Below, piece by piece: positions 18,003-26,622 of a stretch of DNA of 64,000 nucleotides. The notes beneath the pieces were generated by a model. That model saw only the letters and a list, made by a program, of their open reading frames with translations. It was not told the DNA's origin and did not search any database. The stretch comes from Synechococcus sp. Nb3U1 (GTDB taxonomy: Bacteria; Cyanobacteriota; Cyanobacteriia; Thermostichales; Thermostichaceae). The position numbers were made by a program, and so were the translations under genes. The stretch covers positions 2,114,427 through 2,178,426 of the forward strand of contig NZ_JAKFYQ010000001.1 of the NCBI RefSeq assembly GCF_021533835.1. Direction: 5' to 3'. Each line of letters starts with the position of its first letter. Within the stretch, counting starts at the first letter, position 1.

Positions 18003-19160
18003 TTAGGGTTGGGGTTCTGTTGGGGTGACAAATTCCCCAGGGGCCACATCAGGAGGACTGGGGGAAGTCGGCTCAGCAGCTTCAGTAGGCTCTGGGGAGG
18101 GTTCACTCTCGGGCGTGGGATCCGGGCTGGGTTCCGGTTCGGGAGAAGCTGTCTGTTCCAGCTCTGGGGTAGGGGGGGAGGGCTCAGATTTGGGTTCTGA
18201 CTCTGGGGTTGGGTCTGGCAGTGGGAGGAGCTGCGATAGGGCTTCTTGAGCGGTTCGTTCCCCGAAAGCCGATAGAGCGATGGCCGCTTCTCCCCGGCTG
18301 ACCGGCTCAAAGGGGTTAAAGGTACGGATTGGGCCAAAGGTGCGCAACACTGTCGAGGCATTGTTCTGGCGGCGATCCGCCACTAAAGGGGCGATCGCTT
18401 CCGGGGGCACCTGCGCCGCATCCGTAAAACCCCACCCTTCTTCCAATTCCGGTAGGGATCCCTTCACTTGGCCAGGGGGCAGATCCAGCGGTACCTTCAT
18501 GCGGATCAACTCGGCCCGAGACAGCAGGCTGTTGGGGCGAAACTCCTGATGGGCATCGCCGTCGATTAACCCAGCCGCTCCTAGGGCTTGAATGTAGCGA
18601 AAATGGGGATCCTCTTCCGGCACGTCCAAAAAGATCGGGCGCTCTGATGCTGAGCCCAGACGAATTTGACGGCTCGGCTCATCGGCATAAATGGCATTGT
18701 TGGCCAGCACCAACCAACGGGCAAATTCTCCGCGACGGATACTGCGCTGAGGCTGAAATTCGTCGCCCGTCAGATCTGCAAACACCCCCAACTGATCCAA
18801 CAGGTTTACGGAACGGGCCACCAGGGATCCCGTCTCCAGATCGACAAAGCGACCGCTGCCTTCAATCGGGGGAGATGGGGCAATGGGGATCCTGGGAGCA
18901 ACCGGAGCGGGGACAGAGGTTGGGCTGGATCCCGGTGAGAGTTGGGGTCGGGGAGTAGCTGGAGTTTCTGTTGACCTCACATCTGCACGCACATCAGTTG
19001 AAAGGGCCGGTGAACCCACAGGCTGCACCCATCGTCCCAGCTGATCCCCCCACTCAGTTCCCTGACAGGCCGACACCCCAAAAAGCAGCCAGACAACTCC
19101 ACTCAGCTTGAGGCAGGCGGACAATCCAGTTGGATAAGACCTAGGCTGATGATGCGACAC
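18003..19160 (-). CDS. SLH-domain lipoprotein with Pro/Glu/Ser-rich tail
   Basis: 385 residues. GTG 19160 is chosen because GGGGAGGAA lies directly upstream; a 16-codon extension would overlap the neighbouring gene. The lipobox Val-Ser-Ala-Cys follows a hydrophobic segment. After a Pro/Ser/Thr linker come S-layer-homology-like repeats (about 95-310): the signs are FADLTGDEFQPQRSIRRGEFARWLV, PHFRYIQALGAAGLIDGD..F.PN..L.RAEL, and PFEPVSRGEAAIAL. The last 75 residues are almost only Pro, Glu, Ser, Thr and Asp in PEPEPSP-type steps. SLH domains bind secondary wall polymer or peptidoglycan in the envelope. Function beyond anchoring is unknown. Confidence 0.85.
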   Translation of the reverse strand: MSHHQPRSYPTGLSACLKLSGVVWLLFGVSACQGTEWGDQLGRWVQPVGSPALSTDVRADVRSTETPATPRPQLSPGSSPTSVPAPVAPRIPIAPSPPIEGSGRFVDLETGSLVARSVNLLDQLGVFADLTGDEFQPQRSIRRGEFARWLVLANNAIYADEPSRQIRLGSASERPIFLDVPEEDPHFRYIQALGAAGLIDGDAHQEFRPNSLLSRAELIRMKVPLDLPPGQVKGSLPELEEGWGFTDAAQVPPEAIAPLVADRRQNNASTVLRTFGPIRTFNPFEPVSRGEAAIALSAFGERTAQEALSQLLPLPDPTPESEPKSEPSPPTPELEQTASPEPEPSPDPTPESEPSPEPTEAAEPTSPSPPDVAPGEFVTPTEPQP

Positions 19161-19173
19161 GGTTCCTCCCCAG

Positions 19174-19485
19174 TTAGGCCCATTTGCGACTAAAGTCTTC
19201 CAGCACATCCAGCAGATTCAGTAAGCTCTGCATCGGCAGCAGATCCGCTAGGGGCAATTCTTTGCGTCCACCCCCCAGCTTGACCGGGATCCCTTGCAAT
19301 ACCTGGGTCACGGCTGCCTCATCCACCTTGCCGGTCATCACTTGTGGAGCCAGCTGTTCTGCCAAGAGGGTGTGCAGATGGGCATCCCGCAGGTAGAGGT
19401 GCCAGCGGGCCACATCGATATAGACTTCCGCACCAATGGTGGCCGCCAACTGTTCAAGTTCTGCATTGCTGGGCATTGTGACCAT
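19174..19485 (-). CDS. DUF3181 family protein
   Basis: 103 residues, soluble. The segment EVYIDVARWHLYLRDAHLHTLLAEQLAP (about 20-47) is the hallmark of the cyanobacterial DUF3181 family, and a C-terminal QSLLNLLDVLEDFSRKW helix follows. The gene lies 13 bp upstream of the SLH lipoprotein start on the same strand, so the pair is probably one transcript. The family is nearly universal in cyanobacteria and has no assigned function. Confidence 0.85.
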   Translation of the reverse strand: MVTMPSNAELEQLAATIGAEVYIDVARWHLYLRDAHLHTLLAEQLAPQVMTGKVDEAAVTQVLQGIPVKLGGGRKELPLADLLPMQSLLNLLDVLEDFSRKWA

Positions 19486-19546
19486 AGCTCAGCTCCGTCG
19501 TTTCTGCTCATATTCAATTTGCCCACAGTCACAGCATAGCCTGGGG

Positions 19547-20287
19547 CTAAGGGGGGCTGGTGGCAGAGCGGCTCGGCAAAGGAAGGGCAAAGTTGTCTTG
19601 GAGCTGCCGCAACATCAGCAGGTGTTCCAGCGCCAGGCGATCCCGTTCGGTGCGCAATTCGCTCAGTTGGGCTTGGATCTGGCGAATATCGGCTTCGGCA
19701 GAGCCCCAGTCTTGCAAGAGGCGGTAGAGGCGCTCCTGTTTGTCAGCAATTTGCGCGTTCAGGCGGGCTAAGCGTTGGCTGAAGTCTACATCCATGTGTT
19801 CTGCCAAGTCGGGATCGGGCAGCAGGGCCAAGCGCTCCAGATGAATACCAAGATCTGCCAACGTCGGAGGAGGGGGATCCATCTTTTCTAGGAGCGGGAA
19901 GCGGGAGAATGGAAACAACTCCGCTTCAGCACTGGGTAGCACAGGCCGCCACCGCTCTGGGGTAGGAGATTGCAGGCGAACCATGGGGGTGGTGAGGCGG
20001 GGTAAGCGACCCGGAAAGGGAGACCTATTTGGAGTAGGGGTGGATCCCAACCCTGGTTCCTGAGCCTCTGGAGATGCTTCCAATTCCTCTTCCGATTCCT
20101 CTAAAGAAGAGAGCGAATGGGGCCGAGATGGGCTTGCTTCAGAAGCAGGGCTCCCATGGGTTGGCGTGCGAGTGTTGGAGTTGATCTGGGCCTGTACAGC
20201 CCCAGCACCAAGGCTGCACAGACAGAGACAAACCCCCAGGCTCCAAGCCCAGCGAACACGTCTTTCCACACCACCTTCCTGGGTCAT
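19547..20287 (-). CDS. Exported Pro-rich coiled-coil protein, third gene of the sigG operon
   Basis: 246 residues from ATG 20287, two bases after the anti-sigma stop. A signal peptide (about 12-35, ending Ala-Val-Gln-Ala) precedes a disordered Ser/Pro/Glu segment (35-130). The C-terminal third is a coiled coil (about 165-235, RLARLNAQIADKQERLYRLL and the next helix), resembling the periplasmic coiled-coil proteins that sit behind ECF sigma and anti-sigma genes, such as Spy/CpxP or RsrA-like sensors in outline only. Its place suggests it senses envelope stress for the anti-sigma factor. I do not recognise a named family. Confidence 0.7.
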   Translation of the reverse strand: MTQEGGVERRVRWAWSLGVCLCLCSLGAGAVQAQINSNTRTPTHGSPASEASPSRPHSLSSLEESEEELEASPEAQEPGLGSTPTPNRSPFPGRLPRLTTPMVRLQSPTPERWRPVLPSAEAELFPFSRFPLLEKMDPPPPTLADLGIHLERLALLPDPDLAEHMDVDFSQRLARLNAQIADKQERLYRLLQDWGSAEADIRQIQAQLSELRTERDRLALEHLLMLRQLQDNFALPLPSRSATSPP

Positions 20288-20289
20288 CC

Positions 20290-20871
20290 TCAAGGCACCT
20301 CAGCTCCACCTGTGGAGGCCACTTCAAACAAAATTGAGTAGGCGTCCTGCTTTTGCCCCGGCTCGAAGAGGTAGCGTTGCGCCACACGGGCAGAAGCCGG
20401 CACAATCGCCACCCGTACCGGCGGTTCCTCCAGCGATACCAACGGCTGCAGATGGTACCAGCGCCAGCCCGCCCAGCCCGCTCCCGTCAATACCAGTAAG
20501 GCTGCCGCCACCTGGCCCCAGGGGTTATGACGCCGCCGCTGCCGGGATCCCCAGCCCAGATGAGCCACCGGAGCCTGATCCAGTTCATCGAAAACACGGC
20601 TGATCAGCAACTCCGTTTGGGTACTGTCCATCGTCGGAACTTCCAGGTTGGCCAACCCCGCCTGCAAGGCAGCCAGCTGGCTATATAATTGCCGCCCCTG
20701 GGCATCGGTGGCCAGCCAATCCTCCACCTGTCGAGCCTCTTGGGTAGACAATTCCCCATCTAGATAAGCGCTCAGCTGCTCAAAGCGTTTGTCCACCACC
20801 GGCAATTCTTGCAGCGGGTCAATCGGGGGATCCCCGCGGTCGGGGTTAAGGTTGCCACGAAACATGCTCAT
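20290..20871 (-). CDS. Membrane anti-sigma factor partner of SigG-like ECF sigma
   Basis: 193 residues. The N-terminal anti-sigma domain (about 25-90) has FEQLSAYLDGELSTQEARQVEDWLATD, as in RseA/ASD proteins, but no His-x3-Cys-x2-Cys zinc motif. One membrane helix (about 115-137, VAAALLVLTGAGWAGW) places a short C-terminal domain (138-193) in the periplasm. It should bind and silence the sigma factor encoded just upstream, with which it overlaps by four bases (ATGA). Release would depend on regulated proteolysis of the membrane part. Confidence 0.85.
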   Translation of the reverse strand: MSMFRGNLNPDRGDPPIDPLQELPVVDKRFEQLSAYLDGELSTQEARQVEDWLATDAQGRQLYSQLAALQAGLANLEVPTMDSTQTELLISRVFDELDQAPVAHLGWGSRQRRRHNPWGQVAAALLVLTGAGWAGWRWYHLQPLVSLEEPPVRVAIVPASARVAQRYLFEPGQKQDAYSILFEVASTGGAEVP

Positions 20872-21536
20872 TCACCCTCCAAATAAGATTTCAGGGTGGA
20901 TTGCAAACGGGCCCGGGCCCGCGCAATACGGGATTTAACCGTGCCCAAAGACACACCTGTAATTTCGGCTATTTCTTCGTAGGCCATACCTTGAATTTCC
21001 CGCAACAGAATGGTTTGGCGAAAGGCTGGCGGCAGGTCTCGGACAGCCTGATGCAATTGCTCGTAAAACTCGCAGGTGGTGAGGTGGTCGTGGGGGCTAG
21101 GACTCTCGCTGGGCAGTTCCCATTCCATCTGGCTATCCCGCCTTTGGATTGGGGCATCCAAAGAAAGAGGCTGCTGCTGCCGCTTGCGCTTGCGCAGCTC
21201 GTCATAAAAAAGGTTGGTGGCAATCCGACCCAGCCAACTGCGAAACTTGGCCGGCTCCTGTAGCCGCTTCAAGTGGCGGTAGGCACGGATCCACACTTCT
21301 TGAGCCAGATCATGCCGGTCATGCCAGTCGGGGGCAAGATGACAGAGCACCTTATCCACATGGGCTTGATGACGACGCATCAGCTCAGCAAAGGCCTCGC
21401 GGTGGGGTTGGGATCCCTGCTGGCAAAGCAGCACCAGATCCAAATCAGCGAGCTTTTCGGGCCGCACAGGCACACTCGTCACCAAAACCGACCAGGGCTG
21501 GCAGCTGATTTCGCTGAGGGCAGCATTCATAGGCAT
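20868..21536 (-). CDS. sigG: ECF-type RNA polymerase sigma factor, SigG-like
   Basis: About 222 residues. Region 2 includes FAELMRRHQAHVDKVL and DRHDLAQEVWIRAYRHL with the DLxQE core and RSWLGRIATNLFYDELRKRKR. Region 4 includes LPPAFRQTILLREIQGMAYEEIAEITGVSLGTVKSRIARARARL. The long linker with the acidic PSESPSPHDH segment matches group 4 SigG of cyanobacteria. A membrane anti-sigma gene overlaps its stop, as in the sigG-sapG pairs. ATG 21536 is preferred to TTG 21554; no strong ribosome-binding site decides it. The promoter must lie in the 300-bp divergent gap shared with the Crp gene. Confidence 0.88.
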   Translation of the reverse strand: MPMNAALSEISCQPWSVLVTSVPVRPEKLADLDLVLLCQQGSQPHREAFAELMRRHQAHVDKVLCHLAPDWHDRHDLAQEVWIRAYRHLKRLQEPAKFRSWLGRIATNLFYDELRKRKRQQQPLSLDAPIQRRDSQMEWELPSESPSPHDHLTTCEFYEQLHQAVRDLPPAFRQTILLREIQGMAYEEIAEITGVSLGTVKSRIARARARLQSTLKSYLEGE

Positions 21537-21837
21537 CCATGGAGTGAGAAGCAAAAACGGAGGGATCCCCTCCTAGGCAGAACCTCTGTTTCCTGGACGA
21601 ACTGGCAGAGACGGAGTTCCCCCCCTCATTCCAGAACCTACCCCCCAGGGCAGGTGCAGGAGCAATGGCTACAGAACCGTACTGACAAGACCACATGGAC
21701 AAGAGCATTCCCTCCCGGATCTTGGCGCAAACTGCGAGGCTGTGGGCTGACCCACTGAGAGCACCTTTGCAGGATAGCCCTTGGCCCCATGACTGGGCTA
21801 CAGTGGGCTTGCTCTGTGTCTGAAAGCCCGACACCGC

Positions 21838-22578
21838 ATGACTTCTGATTTTCCTCCCCCTGATTCTCTGGCTGCTGTTCTTTCAGAGCTAAGAGCAGCA
21901 CCAATGTTGGCGGCGGTCTCGGCGGCCTCTTTGCAATGGCTGGGATCCCAGGTGAAGGTGCGGGAGGTCTCGGCTGGACAAGTGCTGTTCATGCAGGATG
22001 CCTGGGGCAGTGTTGTCTATCTGATTCTCTCCGGCTGGGCGAAGGTGCGGCGGGCTTTGCGGGTACGCAACGGGGAGTCGGTGCAAGATAACTCCAAAAC
22101 CCTCGCTATTTTGGGGCCAGGCTCTTGGGTGGGGGAAATGGCTGTTTTGGATGAAGCCCCCCGGTCTCGGGATGTCTTGGCCCTGACGAGGGTGCGGGCC
22201 GCCGGGATTCCGGCGGCGATTTTCAGTGAATTGATGGTGCAGGAGCCGCAATTGTGTTACCAACTGGCCTGTAGCCTCTCCCGCCGCCTGCGCCTGACCA
22301 ACCTGCAGGCGGATCTCAGTCAGCAAAGCCCGCCGGTACGCCTGGTGCATACGCTGGTGCAACTGGGGGAAGCCTTTGGAGAGAAAACCCCCCAGGGGGT
22401 GCGCATCTTTCACCCACCCATACAGGATTTGGCGGATATCAGCCAGGTCAGCCTGGAAGCAGCGACGGCCGTGTTGGATCGCTTGATTCAACAGGGGGTT
22501 CTCAAGGTGTTGACGAAGGAAAATGCTCTTCTGTTGGTGCAGTACGCCAAGCTGACGGAAGCCATCCGTCTGCTGTAG
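21838..22578 (+). CDS. Crp/Fnr-family transcriptional regulator
   Basis: 246 residues. The cyclic-nucleotide-binding-like domain (about 25-150) shows the beta-roll VSAGQVLFMQDAWGSVVYLILSG and LAILGPGSWVGEMAVLDEAPRSRDVLAL. The expected phosphate cassette, Gly-Glu-x-Ala-x-x, is partly kept (VGEMAVLDEAPRS), so cNMP binding is possible. The C-terminal winged helix (about 185-240) has IQDLADISQVSLEAATAVLDRLIQQGVLKV. It is divergent from the sigG operon. Regulon unknown; related cyanobacterial members control nutrient or light responses. Confidence 0.88.
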   Translation: MTSDFPPPDSLAAVLSELRAAPMLAAVSAASLQWLGSQVKVREVSAGQVLFMQDAWGSVVYLILSGWAKVRRALRVRNGESVQDNSKTLAILGPGSWVGEMAVLDEAPRSRDVLALTRVRAAGIPAAIFSELMVQEPQLCYQLACSLSRRLRLTNLQADLSQQSPPVRLVHTLVQLGEAFGEKTPQGVRIFHPPIQDLADISQVSLEAATAVLDRLIQQGVLKVLTKENALLLVQYAKLTEAIRLL

Positions 22579-22609
22579 AGGTTTTCAGAAGAACTTTCAC
22601 AAGCCTGTC

Positions 22610-23104
22610 ATGCGCCCACAACCCATCCCTCCTCAACCCGGTCAGGAATCCGTCTGGGATTATCCTCGGCCCCCACGCCTACAACCCACCTCAGAATGGG
22701 TAGAGGTTCTCTTTAACGATCAGCTGATCGCCAAAAGCCAAAGCTGCTATCGGGTTTTGGAGACCAGTCACCCGCCGGTGTACTATATTCCTCCCGCCGA
22801 TATTCAACTGCAGTATCTCCAGCCCAGCCTGCGCACCTCCTTCTGCGAGTTCAAGGGATCCGCTCGCTACTGGATCGTACAGGTCGGTTCCCAAATAGCC
22901 ATCGATGCTGCCTGGAGCTACCCGGATCCCAGCCCGGCGTTTTTGCCCCTCCGCGACTATCTGGCTTTCTATCCAGACCGTATGCAAGAGTGCCGGGTGG
23001 ATGGAGAACTGGTGCAGCCGCAACCGGAGGGCTTTTATGGCGGCTGGATCACCCGTAGAGTGGTGGGCCCCTTCAAGGGCGGGCCGGGCAGTTGGGGTTG
23101 GTAA
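22610..23104 (+). CDS. DUF427 domain protein
   Basis: 164 residues, soluble. The DUF427 pattern is clear: VLFNDQLIAKSQSCYRVLETSHPPVYYIPPADI, FCEFKGSARYWIV and AAWSYPDPSPAFLPLRDYLAFYPDRM. The fold is a small beta-barrel found in bacteria and fungi, of unknown biochemistry. It lies 31 bp downstream of the Crp gene on the same strand, so the two may be one transcript. The C-terminus adds a Gly-rich tail (VVGPFKGGPGSWGW) that is common among cyanobacterial members. Confidence 0.88.
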   Translation: MRPQPIPPQPGQESVWDYPRPPRLQPTSEWVEVLFNDQLIAKSQSCYRVLETSHPPVYYIPPADIQLQYLQPSLRTSFCEFKGSARYWIVQVGSQIAIDAAWSYPDPSPAFLPLRDYLAFYPDRMQECRVDGELVQPQPEGFYGGWITRRVVGPFKGGPGSWGW

Positions 23105-23406
23105 GTCCGGAGTTGACCCCAATCTGTCCAGCCGGGATCCATGGTTAATCCATGGTTATGATATCGATTCGCAGGGAGGGGATCCCTTTTGCCGACGAAA
23201 AGGACTAAAGTAAATCTGATTCGAGTTAAGTTGTCCTCGACCAAGGGATCCCGCTAGGGGTGGTTCAACCCATTGAGTGCTGTTTTAGTGCTGTCCCACA
23301 GAAACAGAGTCTTGTACATCGCTATCGCGTTGCCATAGGGTGTCCTGGGGCCAAAGAAAGGGGAGGACAAGCTTCCGGTGATTCAACAGGAGAGCAGACA
23401 AAAACC

Positions 23407-25428
23407 ATGACGGTGCGGGTGGCCCTCGACTACTATCGAGTTTTGATGCTATCGGCACGGGCAGATGAGCATCAGATTGAGCAAGCTTATCAGGAACGGA
23501 TCGATCTCAAGCCGGGAGAGCGTTCTTGGTTGCTGGGGTTCTCTCCTGAGGCAGTGGGAAGCCGGGCACAGCTGATCCAGGAAGCAGCCGCTGTGTTGCT
23601 TAACCCAGAAACAAGAAGAAACTACGACGAACACCTCACCCCGGCAGATCCCACTTTGATGGTGGAAGACTCACTCCTACCTGGCGTGCTGTGTTTGCAC
23701 TGCGAATCCGGGGAGTATCAAGCCGCCTTGGATTTGGCACAAGCGATGTTGGATCAAGGCCACCCTGCCCGTTCCGACGCCATTTTGTCGCGGGCCATCG
23801 GTCGGTTGGAGTTGGGTCGGGAAGCCTGGCAACAGGGATCCTACGAAGAGGCCGCCCGCTCTTTGCAAGCGGGTTTGGCAGAGCTAGAGGAGTATCAGGC
23901 TTTTCCACAAATGCAGGCGGAGATCCGGGTGGATCTGGGCAAGCTGCGCCCCTACCGCATTTTGCAACTTCTCAGCCACGAGTCCGATTCGGAAACCAGC
24001 AAGGGATCGTTAGGGGATCCGGCCTTGGTGCGGCAACAGGGCCTCACCCTCCTCAAGGCCATGTTAGATGAACGGCGAGGCATTGAGGGCACCGGCCAAG
24101 ATGGTTCCGGACTCAGTACCGAAGATTTCCTGCGCTTTATCCAACGGGTGCGCCGTCAACTCACCCTCAAGGAGCAACAGGAGCTGTTTGAGCGGGAGGC
24201 AGAGCGGCCCTCCATGGTGGCGGTCTACTTGGCGGTGCAGGTGTTGCTGGCGGCAGGATACCTGGACAATCGCCCAGCTTTGGTCAGGCGGGCCCGTGGC
24301 CACCTGGCTCGGCTGGCGCAACGGCAGGATGTGCATCTGGAGCAAGCCATCTGCAGCCTGTTGCTGGGTCGCACCGAGGAAGCCCTAGAGCATCTACAAT
24401 CGGCCCAAGAGGAAGAGGCGTTGCAATTTATCGAGGAGCACTCCACTGGGTCTCCTGACCAACTGCCGGGGCTGTGCCGCTTCACGGAAAAGTGGTTTGA
24501 AGTGGAAGTCTTCCCGGAATTTCGTGGTTTGGAAACGGCCCAAGCGACTCTGCAAGCTTATTTCGATAATCCGCAGGTTCAGGCTTACCTGGATGAGATG
24601 CCCAGCCGCGAGGATCCTCCGGAAGGGATCCCTGGGATGTTATCTCCCCAGTCTCCCAGCCCGCCTCAGCCCCATTTGCCCGTCATGGTTGGCTCCCGGA
24701 TGACGGAACAAACGCAAGAGTTGAATCGCCCCCCAGGCACTCTGCAACGGGGAGGAACCCTGTCGCCACCCGCCATGGACACCCCCCGGATGGCGGATCT
24801 ACCCGTCTATCCGGGGGCAAATGGGCTGGAAGGTAGCCCCTACTCGGATAGAAATGAGATTCCTCCGGCCCGCAACCGTGCCTCTTACGACTCGGAGGGT
24901 CACCGTCGCAACCGCTCTGGGCCCAGAAGAAACCGCAGTCGTGCTGGTGGAGGGGATCCCTATCGCCCTGCCATTCCTGCTGTGGTTCGCCTCGCAGGGG
25001 TGGTTAGCATCGGCATCATCTCTTTAATCGTGATTTGGCAGATGTTACGGGGCCTGTTCACGCCACCCCCAGCACCGCCGATTGAACAGCCGCAGGTGCA
25101 ACTGGATCAACCCCCGGTTGCCATTAGCGACCCCGCCCAGCCAGAACCGACTCCTCCCCCTGAGCCAGAGTTGACCGGCCCCCTAGCCGAATGGCAGGGT
25201 GTGCAACAGGTGCGCGTCATCTCGAATGATGGCATCAACATTCGCCAGCAACCTAGCCTGACGGGAGCGATTGTCGGGGCTGCCCCCCGTCAAGCCCTGC
25301 TGCGGGTGGTGGAGGTACAGGCTGGAGAAGGACAAGTTCCCGTGTGGTTGCGCATTGAGCGGGATGGGGCTCCAGGCGGTTGGATTGCCGCACAATCGGG
25401 CACAACTCGTTTGGTGGAACGGCCCTGA
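23407..25428 (+). CDS. ftn2: ARC6/Ftn2-like division protein with C-terminal SH3 domain
   Basis: 673 residues from ATG 23407 (AGGAGAG upstream). Residues 1-75 are a J-like domain (ALDYYRVLMLSARADEHQIEQAYQERI) without the HPD motif, as usual in ARC6/ZipN. A helical central domain (about 80-430) includes LPGVLCLHCESGEYQAALDLA. A disordered linker (435-565) is followed by one membrane helix (about 570-592, VVSIGIISLIVIWQMLRGL). Beyond it, where ARC6/Ftn2 usually carries the IMS/DUF4101 domain, there is instead a Pro-rich stretch and an SH3b domain (about 618-673, GINIRQQPSLTGAIVGA). The family anchors FtsZ to the membrane. The tail exchange could alter its periplasmic partner. Confidence 0.8.
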   Translation: MTVRVALDYYRVLMLSARADEHQIEQAYQERIDLKPGERSWLLGFSPEAVGSRAQLIQEAAAVLLNPETRRNYDEHLTPADPTLMVEDSLLPGVLCLHCESGEYQAALDLAQAMLDQGHPARSDAILSRAIGRLELGREAWQQGSYEEAARSLQAGLAELEEYQAFPQMQAEIRVDLGKLRPYRILQLLSHESDSETSKGSLGDPALVRQQGLTLLKAMLDERRGIEGTGQDGSGLSTEDFLRFIQRVRRQLTLKEQQELFEREAERPSMVAVYLAVQVLLAAGYLDNRPALVRRARGHLARLAQRQDVHLEQAICSLLLGRTEEALEHLQSAQEEEALQFIEEHSTGSPDQLPGLCRFTEKWFEVEVFPEFRGLETAQATLQAYFDNPQVQAYLDEMPSREDPPEGIPGMLSPQSPSPPQPHLPVMVGSRMTEQTQELNRPPGTLQRGGTLSPPAMDTPRMADLPVYPGANGLEGSPYSDRNEIPPARNRASYDSEGHRRNRSGPRRNRSRAGGGDPYRPAIPAVVRLAGVVSIGIISLIVIWQMLRGLFTPPPAPPIEQPQVQLDQPPVAISDPAQPEPTPPPEPELTGPLAEWQGVQQVRVISNDGINIRQQPSLTGAIVGAAPRQALLRVVEVQAGEGQVPVWLRIERDGAPGGWIAAQSGTTRLVERP

Positions 25429-25488
25429 TGGTCTGTGGCCTAGGTTCTGCTCCTCTCTCGGGATAGATAGTACCCCTTTTCTGGTCTT

Positions 25489-26457
25489 GTGGATATTCTG
25501 CGCAATGCCCCGCTTGGGGTCTATCTGGAAGAACCTCGGACTTGGCTGCATCGCCTCGATCCTCGTGTCAAGCTGATCTGGCTGCTGAGTGTGTTGCTCA
25601 GCCCCATTTTGGCCAGCAATGTCTGGCGCTTAGCTGTGGTGGTTGCGCTGTTGTTGCTGACTGCTGTGGCCCGCTTGCCGCGCCGGGTCTGGTCACGCCA
25701 GCTCTCGTTGGTGCTGACCTTGAGCCTGCTCACTTTCGGGATCACCAGTTTGGCCCCGGATGGGTTGGGGGTTTCGCCGCATCCGCAACGACAGGATGTA
25801 CAGGTAGTGGGCTATGGGTTGACCGGGATCCCCGATTCTGAAGTTAGTTCTGCAGTTGAAGAGGCAACCCGAGCGTGGATGGCTCAAACTCGCCAATGGC
25901 CAACTCCTTACCGCTACCGTCTGGTCCGCTTTTCTGGGTTTGGGCGCACTTTTCAGGTTTCCCGACGGTCTTTGTCGGTAGCGCTGCGACTGGGGACTTT
26001 GATGTTCACACTGCTTTATGCCACCAACTTATTTTTGCTCACCACCGCTTCTGAAGAGATTACAGAAGGAATCGGGCGACTGTTGCAGCCCTTGAAAGGT
26101 TGGGGACTACCGATCGCGGAGGTGATCCTCACCCTGACCTTGGCCCTGCGCTTCCTGCCCCTGGTGATGGAGGAGGTGCAAAACTTGGTGCGGGCAGTGC
26201 GAACTCGGGATGTGCGCTGGGGATCCCTCAGCTTCCGGGGCGGGATCCAAACTTTGCTGGCCTTGGTGGAACGGTTTTTTGAAAATCTGCTTTTGCGGGC
26301 TGAACAAACGGCTACAGCAATGCAGGCACGAGGCTTAACAGGCCCGGATCACCCGCTGCGCTGGCATCCCCTGCAACTGCGACGACTGGATCGCTGGATG
26401 CTGGTTCTACTACCACTGTTTTGGCTGGTACGGATAGCGGGCTTCAGCCAGGTTTAG
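25489..26457 (+). CDS. ECF transporter T component, CbiQ/EcfT-like
   Basis: 322 residues, GTG start, with about six membrane helices. The EcfT coupling motifs are visible in the last third: RAEQTATAMQARGL is the second Ala-Arg-Gly box that contacts the ATPases. The hydrophilic insert between helices (about 90-150) is longer than in cobalt CbiQ and typical of cyanobacterial and plastid members. EcfT joins two ATPases to a substrate-binding S subunit; none of those genes is here, so the substrate (cobalt, nickel or a vitamin) cannot be told. The IS200/IS605 element begins six bases after its stop codon. Confidence 0.85.
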   Translation: MDILRNAPLGVYLEEPRTWLHRLDPRVKLIWLLSVLLSPILASNVWRLAVVVALLLLTAVARLPRRVWSRQLSLVLTLSLLTFGITSLAPDGLGVSPHPQRQDVQVVGYGLTGIPDSEVSSAVEEATRAWMAQTRQWPTPYRYRLVRFSGFGRTFQVSRRSLSVALRLGTLMFTLLYATNLFLLTTASEEITEGIGRLLQPLKGWGLPIAEVILTLTLALRFLPLVMEEVQNLVRAVRTRDVRWGSLSFRGGIQTLLALVERFFENLLLRAEQTATAMQARGLTGPDHPLRWHPLQLRRLDRWMLVLLPLFWLVRIAGFSQV

Positions 26458-26533
26458 CTTGATTGGCGGGTAGACCGCAGGTCGTTCCTAGCCCCGCACT
26501 GTACCTTCAGGTCAGTGTCGGGATGAAAGCCGT

Positions 26534-26593
26534 GCTTGTTGAGTGTGGCAATGCTTACAGCAGGCTATGCCAACGATGCCGCACTCAACAAGC
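26534..26593. repeat. Left-end hairpin of the IS200/IS605 element
   Basis: GCTTGTTGAGTGTGGCA and TGCCGCACTCAACAAGC form a 17-bp inverted repeat with one mismatch around a 26-base loop. Subterminal imperfect palindromes at both ends are what the HUH transposase TnpA binds as single-stranded hairpins. It lies 30 bases beyond the tnpA stop. It is too long and without U-run to be an intrinsic terminator. Confidence 0.7.
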
Positions 26594-26622
26594 CCTACCC
26601 AACGAATCAGTCTGGGGCATCT

